In this document: in pieces, positions 43,436 to 52,585 of the stretch | Position numbering within the stretch: the first letter of the stretch is position 1 | Layout of the letters: each line of letters starts with the position of its first letter | Origin: an uncultured Algibacter sp. | GTDB lineage: Bacteria; Bacteroidota; Bacteroidia; Flavobacteriales; Flavobacteriaceae | Direction of reading: 5' to 3' | Length of the DNA: 64,000 bases | Assembly (NCBI GenBank): GCA_947502405.1 | Contig: CANMZT010000002.1 | Location: forward strand, 1 to 64,000 | Program-made: the position numbers and the translations under genes | The notes under the pieces: model-generated | Databases searched by the model: none | Told to the model about the DNA's origin: nothing | The model's input: the letters and a program-made list of their open reading frames with translations, nothing else

Positions 43436-44407
43436 CTAATTCCCTAACACAAACTTTTTAGAAACCACTCCTTCGTTTGTTTTAATAATGGCTATATACA
43501 TTCCTTGTGCTAAGCCATTTAGTTTTATGGTAGTTTCTTTTGTACTAACAATACTGATTCCGTGGATACTAAAAAGCTCAACTGCTTCTATATCCAAAGA
43601 ATTGCTGGTGTGTAGGTATAATTTATTAGAAGCAACATATACCCGTATGTTTTTTTCTATAAATTCTGTGGTTATACTCAATGCACAACCCTCATTAACA
43701 CTATTAAACCCTATCCAACTTTTAGCAGTATAATTTGCAGTAGCCCCAGAAGGAATGCATAAATCTATTGTACTATTGTCATCAAAAGCATCGGATGGCA
43801 ATGAAGGAGGATCTGTGCTAGAAGAAGTTACAGCAACCAAATCAGCATTTTCTCTAAAAGCACCATTTCCAATACTGGTAACTCCTTCACCAATAGTAAT
43901 TGAGGTTAAGGAATTAGATTCAAAAGCCCCATCTCCAATAAAGGTAACACTATTAGGAATTATTACAGAGGTTAAGGAATTATCACTAAAAGCAAGAGTT
44001 CCAATAAAGGTTACACGATTTGGAATAGTAACCGAGGTTAAGGAATTAGATTCAAAAGCAAAATTCCCAATAACGGTAACACTATCAGGGATAGTAACAA
44101 AGGTTAAGGAATTAACATAAAAAGCAAAATCTCCAATAAAGGTAACGCTATCAGGAATTGTTACTGAGGTTAAGGAATTATCATAAAAAGCAAAGTCTCC
44201 AATAATGGTAACGCTATAGGTTATACTCTGATGATCTACAGTGGCAGGTATATTTACTGTGGCACTATTTCCTGTATAGTCTGTTACTGTTACTTCTGCA
44301 GGGGAAGTGCTTGTAACTTGGTATTCAATGCTATTTACTGTAAATGTTTGTGAATAACCTAGACTTATACTTAATAAGACAAAGGTTAAAAAAATAGCTT
44401 TTTTCAT
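43436..44407 (-). CDS. Leucine-rich-repeat (BspA-type) T9SS surface protein
   Basis: A 323-aa secreted protein: signal peptide, then five near-perfect 22-residue LRR_5 repeats (form NSLTSVTIPDSVTFIGDFAF, 66-bp units over about 43880-44200), and a T9SS tail (SVVSKKFVLGN). The repeats are close to identical at DNA level and can vary in number. BspA-type proteins bind proteins or matrix; no polysaccharide enzyme function is visible. It interrupts the PUL gene series between a lyase and the remnant of its duplicate, and looks like an insertion. Confidence 0.8.
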   Translation of the reverse strand: MKKAIFLTFVLLSISLGYSQTFTVNSIEYQVTSTSPAEVTVTDYTGNSATVNIPATVDHQSITYSVTIIGDFAFYDNSLTSVTIPDSVTFIGDFAFYVNSLTFVTIPDSVTVIGNFAFESNSLTSVTIPNRVTFIGTLAFSDNSLTSVIIPNSVTFIGDGAFESNSLTSITIGEGVTSIGNGAFRENADLVAVTSSSTDPPSLPSDAFDDNSTIDLCIPSGATANYTAKSWIGFNSVNEGCALSITTEFIEKNIRVYVASNKLYLHTSNSLDIEAVELFSIHGISIVSTKETTIKLNGLAQGMYIAIIKTNEGVVSKKFVLGN

Positions 44408-44443
44408 TATTGTTATTTAATTTATAGTTTGATTTATTATTCG

Positions 44444-45862
44444 TTATTTTTTTAGTATTTGTGCTTGTTTTTTAGAACGCTGTATTGAACCATTATCTCC
44501 CAACAAATACATTTTTCTAAAATCAGTCCCTTCTTCTTTTTCTCCTACAATAATTCTGGCATCTGGATGTGGGTTATCTATAAGTGACGATATGACAAAG
44601 CCTGATTTTTCTCTGCTTAAAAATACTTTATTCTTTTTAAACGATGCTCCTCCATCAAAACTATCCCATCGGCTTATTTCTCCAACACCATCGGTAGTTT
44701 CACTTTCCATGTAAATACTAACTTCTTTAGACGATTTCACTTCTAAATCGCCATTTCCTCTAGGTAAATCTGCATTCTTACTTTTTAGCCACGTTTTCCC
44801 ATCCCATCTAAAATGTTGTAAGCGTTTGGGGCCACTTCTTCTTTGACCTATATCTGGACCAACCAATATACAAACTTGCGGATTTCCATCAGGGTCAACA
44901 TCTGTTATTGCTTGAAACGTCCAGTCTGTTCCTGTACGTGCTACCAAAGTTTTTTCGTCTGCCAACTCCTTTGTCAAAGGCATTTTCAAAGGTTCATTTT
45001 TAACATTTTTCCATTGCCCTGTTTTGGTGTTAAACTTCATATAATACGCATTATGTCGCTCTGGTATGTGACCTCTAGAATCTTGAGTATTATTTTTATC
45101 TCTACAAACATGATAATCAAACGCTACAATAATATCATCGCCATTACCTTTACTTACCCATGGGTACCAGGAATCTTCGCCTTCAATACTAGATTGACGT
45201 TTGTGTTTTAAAAACGATACTGGTGCTTCGAAAGTAACACCGTTATCTGTAGATTTTTGATATACCCAATCACTTCTATGGGCACCATGACGATAAAATA
45301 AGTACATATCGCCATTATCCATCTTTATAAACTGACTATAGGTGCCAAATAATGAAATATTATCTAATGTTCTCCAAGAAGAAATATCTAGAGGTTTTTT
45401 AGAAACCGCATGCAAATTTTTCCCATACCCATGATTTCCCAATAGATTTTCGCCATGTTTACGCATGCCACCATGGCCACCAAAAGCAATATGAATATAG
45501 CCTTCATCATCAATAAGAAGTGCAGGCTTTCCATGGTTATCTATTTTCTTAGTACGATTTGGGTCTTTGCCCATTTCGCTTACCCCTGCTTTAAATGGGC
45601 CTTTCCATTCTTTTGTTTCGTGATTATATGACGCTACATAGGGATCTTCTTTAGCGCCTTGGTAAGCAACATAAGTAATACCTTTATGATAAACCCCAGA
45701 TGGATGTTGTACAATGGCGACTGCGTTACCAAAACCATTATCAGCAAAATAGTCAACCATTTGCTCTTTTACATCAACACTTGGTGTAGCTTTATTCTCG
45801 GATTTGCATCCTATCAGAATGAAACAAATGCAAATTTTAATTATATATTGTTTATTAATCAT
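44444..45862 (-). CDS. Ulvan lyase, PL25-like seven-bladed propeller lipoprotein
   Basis: A 472-aa lipoprotein (ILIGC, Cys19) with BNR_4-type propeller repeats. The catalytic residues I recall for the PL25 ulvan lyase of Nonlabens/Pseudoalteromonas type (His123, His143, Tyr188, Arg204, Tyr246) all have counterparts with a constant offset of -13: His110 in DNHGKPAL, His130 in FGGHGG, Tyr175 in GTYSQF, Arg191 in FYRHGAH, Tyr233 in SWYPW. This gives a strong case for cleavage of the ulvan rhamnose-3-sulfate-uronate bond. Its 3' end is duplicated downstream. Confidence 0.88.
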   Translation of the reverse strand: MINKQYIIKICICFILIGCKSENKATPSVDVKEQMVDYFADNGFGNAVAIVQHPSGVYHKGITYVAYQGAKEDPYVASYNHETKEWKGPFKAGVSEMGKDPNRTKKIDNHGKPALLIDDEGYIHIAFGGHGGMRKHGENLLGNHGYGKNLHAVSKKPLDISSWRTLDNISLFGTYSQFIKMDNGDMYLFYRHGAHRSDWVYQKSTDNGVTFEAPVSFLKHKRQSSIEGEDSWYPWVSKGNGDDIIVAFDYHVCRDKNNTQDSRGHIPERHNAYYMKFNTKTGQWKNVKNEPLKMPLTKELADEKTLVARTGTDWTFQAITDVDPDGNPQVCILVGPDIGQRRSGPKRLQHFRWDGKTWLKSKNADLPRGNGDLEVKSSKEVSIYMESETTDGVGEISRWDSFDGGASFKKNKVFLSREKSGFVISSLIDNPHPDARIIVGEKEEGTDFRKMYLLGDNGSIQRSKKQAQILKK

Positions 45863-45926
45863 TGATATTAATTATCAAAAAGCTATTCCCAAGGCATAAC
45901 CCTGATGCTTACTTTTTCAATTTGAC

Positions 45927-48900
45927 TTATTTTATAATTAGTTTTTGTGTGAATTGTGCACCTTGCTCATCTTGAATGACCACAAAATACATCCCACTTG
46001 TCATCTTATTCTCTTTAGTGTTTATCTCTAAACTATTCTGAACGGTGTTATTTGTGTACACTTTTACCCCTATCGAATTATAAATACTTAGACTTTTCCA
46101 ATCTGCATAACTTGATTTTATCGTAAACATATCGGTTACTGGATTTGGATACAATTTAATTTCAGATAGAAAATTAACTTTTGACAACATAGAACCTTGA
46201 CATTCAGCACCAGTTTTCACTTGAATTTCATCGCCTTGTTCTGCATCAACTATAAAATGTTTTTCATGAGTCTCTAAAACCTGTACTCCATTTTTAATAA
46301 CCTTATAAGGAGCTACACCTTTATCTATATCAATCGCTACTTTTCCTGTTTTAGTTGTGCTAATTTTACCTGAAACTGAAGTAGCTTCATCTATAGTTAC
46401 CTGATAACATTGTTTAAAATCACTCTGCTTTATCCCGATGCAAAAATCATAAGTTCCAGGATTTAAGTCTTCAGTGGTAGTTTCTTCAGTAAAATTATAA
46501 TCGACACCATTTATTGAAACCTCATAGCTAAACTTTTCTGAAGCATTAATCACAATTTTACCATTACCCTTGCCTGTACATGTTTCACTAATTGCCTCAA
46601 TAGTAAAATTATTTGGAGCTATCTCAGAAAAATATTCATAATCTAACGTGTACTCTGTATAGGCCTTTCCTTCACTATCTCCTATAATAGTTTCATCAAG
46701 AAATTTTAAAGAGCTACCCTTCCCTAAGTATAAAGAAACGTCTGTTTTTCCGTCTTTTAATTCTGTACGAACAATTCCAAATTCGCCGGTAAAATCAATA
46801 TCAGAATATACAATATTGGAACTCGTACTGTTAGAAAATATATAATCGGTAATTTTTGTATCGTTAACTTCTGAAACAACCTTTGCTCCAGCAATAACAT
46901 CGCCGTTAAAAATATGTTGTACAGACTTTACACTTGTATTTGTAGATTTAGAAGGTTCAAAAATATGCACATAAGGTTTGTCCCAAGCTTCTCCTTGTTG
47001 TCTTATAGCCAAAATCTGAGTTTTCTTATTAATATAACTCCCTTTTGCTTCACGGGTTGGCGGACCAACAGCCTTGGTATATTCTCTTGCTACACCAGAC
47101 GGCGCAAACATATTCATGTAGGTATTTGTTTCATTTAAATCAAAACGCACATGAACAGCGGTACTTGTAGGTTCTGTGACGTTAGTATTTTCAAAATAGC
47201 GCCAACCTGGAGATTGTACAATGTCTCCAATATCATTTTGATATCTGTTGGTTGGAGAAACAGCTAATTCTGTTCCATCCATAGCCATGATATTTGTAAC
47301 ATCGCCTAGGTTATGATAAATATAATCATGAAAATTATTTTCCCCTAAAGATTTTGATCGAAACATATCAAAATAATATCCTGTAGTTTCACTAGTTCTT
47401 ATTGTGCTTAATGTTCTTCTTTGTTGGTCATCGTTTATAGTATCATCTAAAAACTGAGTAGCAAAGCTAAAATTTGGAGCTATAGGATCTTCTAAATGCT
47501 TTGGTTCTGCCCCAACATTCACTGTAGTATTCATCCACAAATACGAGTCTGAATTCCAAGAACCCTGTTGCCTACCACGAGTTGTTCCATTAACAATCAT
47601 GGTATTATTACCAGCATGCCTCCAAAAGTAGATTCTGTGTTCTGGTTTTTTTCTATCAGCAACCGTTGGAGGTAAACCAGCGCCAGGAGCCATAATATAA
47701 TTAGCCCCATAAAGTTCCATGGTGATGCCTGTACAATGAGAATGAACGTAGTGAGCACCTCCGATAATACCACAAAGTCCATAATCTTCATTATTTTCTT
47801 CTACATAATTACGTTGCAAAGCAACACCCGCATGTTTTATGATTACTGTTGGTTTTTCAAAATCAATTTCTCCATCTGAGGTACTTGGGATATCTGAACC
47901 CCAAAATAATTGTTCAAAAGCAGTTACATTGTCATAAGTAGTTATTTTTATTGTTGGATTATTACCTCCAACGGCTTCATACCCCTGCCTTAATGCTATT
48001 TCAGCTTTTTGAACATAATCGGTCAGCCCTTTTCTAGATGCCAAATTATGTGTATATCTATAAACTTTTCTTGTCTGGTCACTTTTTCGCTTAGAATCAC
48101 CAAACCGTACAAAAGTTCTGTTTGGGTGTCTTAAATTGTCAAATAGAAAGTTTCCATCCAATATTTTCAAATAATCGTCCATAACATTTAATTCTGGTTT
48201 AAGACGATCTATGATATTAAGTACCATAGTTACATTTGGCATAAAACTATAACTAACTGGCTCTGGCCAAATACCTTGGTCTCCAAATATGGGTAATATA
48301 GTTTTCGTGAAAGAATTCTGGCGCTTTGTTCCTGTGTTCCAGAAAATGTTAATCATTCTTTCTCTTTCTACATCATCTTCTACACAAAGTATAGTAAATA
48401 AAGACCCTGGAGCTGTTAAAATAGGATGGTTACTTACTGTTCTTCCATATCTATTATCTACTCCCGTAAATTCTCCTAATGCATTAGATGCTATATTGTG
48501 CACTGCTTCTTGCGCCTTAACATTATCGAAAGGAATTTTATTTCCTGAAGATTTTTGATACACCCTAGTTTCTGGTTTTTTTAAATAATTTACCATAAAA
48601 TCATAAGCCATTGCAAAATGTAAATACCCAGTACGAGGGTCTTGAAAATAGTTACCGCTCATTGCAGTCTTATCGGGTGTTCTTGGAGCAAGTTCTTCTA
48701 TATAATACCAAAGAATATCGGAAGCAAATTGAGCATATTTCTCCTCATCAGTAATATAATAAATCAATGCAGCGTATGATGCGTGTTGTAGCGTACTAGA
48801 ATGTGCTTTAATAGCGGAACCTGCTTCTGCTTCCGATAAATTATCATCTGTAGCTAGTGCAGAAATAGTATTAAGAAAAGCATCTGGATTTGTAACGTGT

Positions 48901-49088
48901 GCGTTTACTTTAGAATCCACAAGACCCTTAACTTGAGATACAATAGAACTTGCCCAACTGTAGTTCTGAATTTTTGATAAAACTTCTGTTTTTTCAGCGG
49001 AAGTTGTCCAAATAATTGGATGTTCTAAAGATTGTCCAACTAAGAAGAACACTTTGAACATCATCAATAATACTATAATTCTTTTCAT
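45927..49088 (-). CDS. Heparinase II/III-like lyase with T9SS tail (PL40-like candidate)
   Basis: A 1053-aa protein: signal peptide, toroid (about 25-400, YGRTVSNHPILTAPGS), central beta part (CGIIGGAHYVHSHCTGITMELYG), two further C-terminal beta modules (about 820-960) and a T9SS type A sorting tail (LYPNPVTDMFTIKSS). It is a longer, surface-attached paralogue of the 830-aa lyase. In an ulvan PUL it would make the first cuts outside the cell. Family by fold and context; the GlcA or IdoA specificity is not readable. Confidence 0.8.
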   Translation of the reverse strand: MKRIIVLLMMFKVFFLVGQSLEHPIIWTTSAEKTEVLSKIQNYSWASSIVSQVKGLVDSKVNAHVTNPDAFLNTISALATDDNLSEAEAGSAIKAHSSTLQHASYAALIYYITDEEKYAQFASDILWYYIEELAPRTPDKTAMSGNYFQDPRTGYLHFAMAYDFMVNYLKKPETRVYQKSSGNKIPFDNVKAQEAVHNIASNALGEFTGVDNRYGRTVSNHPILTAPGSLFTILCVEDDVERERMINIFWNTGTKRQNSFTKTILPIFGDQGIWPEPVSYSFMPNVTMVLNIIDRLKPELNVMDDYLKILDGNFLFDNLRHPNRTFVRFGDSKRKSDQTRKVYRYTHNLASRKGLTDYVQKAEIALRQGYEAVGGNNPTIKITTYDNVTAFEQLFWGSDIPSTSDGEIDFEKPTVIIKHAGVALQRNYVEENNEDYGLCGIIGGAHYVHSHCTGITMELYGANYIMAPGAGLPPTVADRKKPEHRIYFWRHAGNNTMIVNGTTRGRQQGSWNSDSYLWMNTTVNVGAEPKHLEDPIAPNFSFATQFLDDTINDDQQRRTLSTIRTSETTGYYFDMFRSKSLGENNFHDYIYHNLGDVTNIMAMDGTELAVSPTNRYQNDIGDIVQSPGWRYFENTNVTEPTSTAVHVRFDLNETNTYMNMFAPSGVAREYTKAVGPPTREAKGSYINKKTQILAIRQQGEAWDKPYVHIFEPSKSTNTSVKSVQHIFNGDVIAGAKVVSEVNDTKITDYIFSNSTSSNIVYSDIDFTGEFGIVRTELKDGKTDVSLYLGKGSSLKFLDETIIGDSEGKAYTEYTLDYEYFSEIAPNNFTIEAISETCTGKGNGKIVINASEKFSYEVSINGVDYNFTEETTTEDLNPGTYDFCIGIKQSDFKQCYQVTIDEATSVSGKISTTKTGKVAIDIDKGVAPYKVIKNGVQVLETHEKHFIVDAEQGDEIQVKTGAECQGSMLSKVNFLSEIKLYPNPVTDMFTIKSSYADWKSLSIYNSIGVKVYTNNTVQNSLEINTKENKMTSGMYFVVIQDEQGAQFTQKLIIK

Positions 49089-49105
49089 CTTTTAAAGTTT
49101 AGATT

Positions 49106-52100
49106 TTATAATCTCCTATGGACTGAAACATTAATTTTAACTGGCCCTAAAAGACCTGATGTTTTTAATTCATCGTTTTTATTATAATGGTTCCAGGAAA
49201 CAAATGTTGTTCTTTCAGAGGGACGTTGTGTATCTTTTAATAGCCATTCCGGAAGTGGTTTTGCTCTTTTTCCTTTACGCGGATAATCAAGTAGTAACTT
49301 CTCATCGCCTATTAATCGATTTGGCCATAAGTTGGTTACTTTAATTTCTAATGTGTTTTTACCTTTTTGTACAAAATCATCAATAGGTATTCTAAAAGGT
49401 GCTTTCCACAATACTCCAGCGCTTTTACCATTAACAACAACCTCAGCAATAACGGATACACTTCCTAAATCCAAAGTCAAGCTTTTGTTGGATTGAAGCA
49501 GTTCATCAGACAACATAAATTCTTTTTGATACGTAGCAGTTCCAGAAAAATATTGAATGGCTTCGTCTTTGACATCAGTCCAGGATATCAACGCATTAAA
49601 TGTTTCCTTTTTTGAAACTCCTGAATTTAAAGGAAAGGAAACCTGCCAATCTTTTGATAAATCTATCGGTTCAGGCACAGATTTTACTTCGGTAGTTTTT
49701 GCTTCTCCAGAAACAGTTGTATAGTTTATTTTTCCAGCGTAAGGTGTTACCCAGTAGACTTTATCGTCTTCAACTGCAACTTCTGGTTTTACATTATCCT
49801 TAGATAATTTTAAAAGCTGTCCTTTAGGGATATACATTGTGCGTTCCTCGCCATCAGTTTTGAAACTGATTTTTAAAACCGTTTTGTCACCTTCAGGAGT
49901 TTTATTATCTATCAATTCGTTCGTTACCAAAACATCATAAGTACCCGAGGAAACTAAGTCTTTTATTTTTTGGGTAACATCAAACGTTTTATAATTTTCT
50001 GGAATACCTTTTGTTTCTGCTTTAAATTTTCCAAAAACTGCCTTTAACACTTTTAAATTTTGATGACCTGCATCAATTTCTATATGTTCACGTTCTTCCG
50101 CATAAATCTGTTTTTTAGTATTACCAATTTGATATTCCATTCTAAACTCTTTTTTGTAACCCATAGCAGGATCGCAATCACAAAAAGCTCTCGTCATTTT
50201 AAAATCGAGTTTTCTATTTTTAACTGTTTCGGAAACTTTATCAGTAATATCTATCAACCCTTCTTGCAAAAAGGTACCGTATTCAGCTTTTACAATTTCT
50301 AAATTAGAAAGTGGTTCGGCTTTATAAGGCTCTATTTCTGTTGAAACTTTTATGATGTGTTTAGCATTAACAGATTTTTTAAAGACAACAAATACAGATT
50401 GTTCCGAGCCTAATGCTAAAGGCACCGTGGTTGTTCCATTTTTATTTTCTTTGAATACCACCAAATCTTTTATTATGCCTTTTTCAGTATCCCATAGTTC
50501 AGGTTGTTTTCCAGAAACTCTAAAACGCACTACAATATCTCTAGCTTCTTCTCTAGTATTCGCGATAAAATAAATATCGGCATCCTCTGTTTTTCTATGG
50601 ATGAAACTCAAATCTGTATGATCACTACTTTCAATTTTAAAATCGGGAGTTTTCTCTTCTAAAATAGCCTCAATAGAAATGTCTTTTACCAAGCCTTTTG
50701 TCCATAGGGCTTCAACCTGTCTTGTAACAGTTGCATCACAATTAGGATAATTGGTTAAACTAGGCGATTGTATTGGCTTTTTACCAATTACTTTTGCACC
50801 ACCATCCACTAATTCTTTTACTTTTTTTAGTGTTTCTGGTTTTATAAAATCAGAATTTGGCAGAACCAATAACTCGTAAGTATTACCAACGGATGAATAT
50901 ATTACTCCGTTTTTAACGGTTAACTCTTTTAGCTTGTTAGCTCCAATCAAATCATAATCGAAGCCCATTTGTTTGATTTCTGGTTTTAAAAATGCGGTAT
51001 TTGGAGATGATTCTCCTGTAAACACCAATACATCAGCTACGTTTTTGCCTTGTTGTAATAAATATTGAGAACGTGCTATATAATCCATATAGGCTTTACT
51101 TTGCGTCCACCATGTATTCAAGCGGTTAAAATCAAAACCGTGATAACTTAATGCCAAACCAGGTGCTACATCCCAAGGTTGATGCACATACGTATGAAAA
51201 ATAAATCGGTTGATTCCTTCTGCCCAAGCTTGATCTCCTATCGATTTTAATTGTGCTGGGTGTTTGTCCCATCCGCCAATACCTGTAAACGATTCTGCTC
51301 CAACAATGGTGCTTCCATTTAAATGTGCTATAGATGATACAAATTTAGCTGAATCAAAAAACGGATAACCTCCACTCCAAAATTCACACATCACAATATC
51401 GCCTTTGGCACCTACTTGCATATTATCAAAAGGTCCCCAATACGGTTCTACAGAAAACGTTAAATTGTTTTTATGGCATAATTCTCTAAAATGCTCGTAG
51501 TAATTCTCTGCAATTAAATCGCCAATGGTTCTTCTAAAATCCCAAAGAAAACGTTCTGAAACTTCTCCACTTTCTACATAATACCCTGCTAAAGTAGGTA
51601 AGTACCCTACTAAATCGTAACCTCTTAAATTTTCAAATTGAGTATCGAAACCTGTAGTCCAATTTTGAGTTTCTACTTCATAACTATCAATGATGCAATT
51701 GTTAACGGTAGTTCCAATGAAATCTCCTAATTTATTAATAATGGGCTGTACACCAGCTTCCCAATATGCATCTACTGCTTTTTTGCTCATTTTATCTACC
51801 TCCAAGCCTTTGGCTTCTGGTGGTGCTGGCCTATTGGTTGTGCCAATTGGTGTGTGTCCTAATCGTAAAACTACCCAATCTCCTTTAGGAACCTTCCACT
51901 CTAAAACGCCATCTTCTGATAATTTTGAAGTCAAATTAACAATCGCTTCTTTTTGAATGATAGCTTCTGCCGAAATCACTTTTTTATCGGGCAACAAATG
52001 ATTTCGAATGCGTTCTGAAAGCATTTTATAATCTAAACCATCAATTTTTATGGCTTGTTTGGGTTTTGGAAATGCTAAGACAGCAATATCTTTATAGTAA

Positions 52101-52585
52101 TTAAATTTTGTTTTTGGTTGTGGTAGTTTGTCTTTAAAAGTCTGATTTCCTGAAACTACTATTTCACTAGAAACCACGGTTTGCATTGCATGTTCTGGAG
52201 TAACCCATGGCCCACCTGAAGATGACCAACCTGCACTATTGTGAAATGCCAATTCTAAACCTAAACGTTTGGCTTCTTGTGCCGAATATTCAAATAAATC
52301 TAGCCATTCATCACTCAAATACTTAACAGATCCTTGAGGAAAACCCAAATGCACATTAAAAAGCTGTGCTTGTTGAATACCGACTTGCTTCATGGCTTCT
52401 AAATCTTTGGTAATTCCTGATTTAGAAACATTTCCGCTAATCCAATGCCACCAAGTTCTAGCTTTTGCTTGATTGGGTGGATTTTGAAAACTTTCATCTA
52501 AAGTTAACGGTTTAGTAGCATTTTCAGAACAGCTCGCAAAGCAGAAACACAGAAATATAAAAAGGATGAAGCTTGTATTTTTCAT
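49106..52585 (-). CDS. GH106 alpha-L-rhamnosidase lipoprotein
   Basis: An 1159-aa lipoprotein (FASC, Cys19). The start of the mature part (ARTWWHWISGN, then QAQLFNVHLGFPQG, NSAGWSSSGGPWV) and the mid-barrel IDSYEVETQNWT are typical of GH106. The C-terminus has a GH2-like jelly roll (VTNLWPNRLIGDE). GH106 enzymes remove terminal alpha-L-rhamnose; here probably from ulvan oligosaccharides in the periplasm. Its 1138-aa neighbour has the same plan, so the two probably differ in linkage or sulfation tolerance. Confidence 0.92.
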   Translation of the reverse strand: MKNTSFILFIFLCFCFASCSENATKPLTLDESFQNPPNQAKARTWWHWISGNVSKSGITKDLEAMKQVGIQQAQLFNVHLGFPQGSVKYLSDEWLDLFEYSAQEAKRLGLELAFHNSAGWSSSGGPWVTPEHAMQTVVSSEIVVSGNQTFKDKLPQPKTKFNYYKDIAVLAFPKPKQAIKIDGLDYKMLSERIRNHLLPDKKVISAEAIIQKEAIVNLTSKLSEDGVLEWKVPKGDWVVLRLGHTPIGTTNRPAPPEAKGLEVDKMSKKAVDAYWEAGVQPIINKLGDFIGTTVNNCIIDSYEVETQNWTTGFDTQFENLRGYDLVGYLPTLAGYYVESGEVSERFLWDFRRTIGDLIAENYYEHFRELCHKNNLTFSVEPYWGPFDNMQVGAKGDIVMCEFWSGGYPFFDSAKFVSSIAHLNGSTIVGAESFTGIGGWDKHPAQLKSIGDQAWAEGINRFIFHTYVHQPWDVAPGLALSYHGFDFNRLNTWWTQSKAYMDYIARSQYLLQQGKNVADVLVFTGESSPNTAFLKPEIKQMGFDYDLIGANKLKELTVKNGVIYSSVGNTYELLVLPNSDFIKPETLKKVKELVDGGAKVIGKKPIQSPSLTNYPNCDATVTRQVEALWTKGLVKDISIEAILEEKTPDFKIESSDHTDLSFIHRKTEDADIYFIANTREEARDIVVRFRVSGKQPELWDTEKGIIKDLVVFKENKNGTTTVPLALGSEQSVFVVFKKSVNAKHIIKVSTEIEPYKAEPLSNLEIVKAEYGTFLQEGLIDITDKVSETVKNRKLDFKMTRAFCDCDPAMGYKKEFRMEYQIGNTKKQIYAEEREHIEIDAGHQNLKVLKAVFGKFKAETKGIPENYKTFDVTQKIKDLVSSGTYDVLVTNELIDNKTPEGDKTVLKISFKTDGEERTMYIPKGQLLKLSKDNVKPEVAVEDDKVYWVTPYAGKINYTTVSGEAKTTEVKSVPEPIDLSKDWQVSFPLNSGVSKKETFNALISWTDVKDEAIQYFSGTATYQKEFMLSDELLQSNKSLTLDLGSVSVIAEVVVNGKSAGVLWKAPFRIPIDDFVQKGKNTLEIKVTNLWPNRLIGDEKLLLDYPRKGKRAKPLPEWLLKDTQRPSERTTFVSWNHYNKNDELKTSGLLGPVKINVSVHRRL

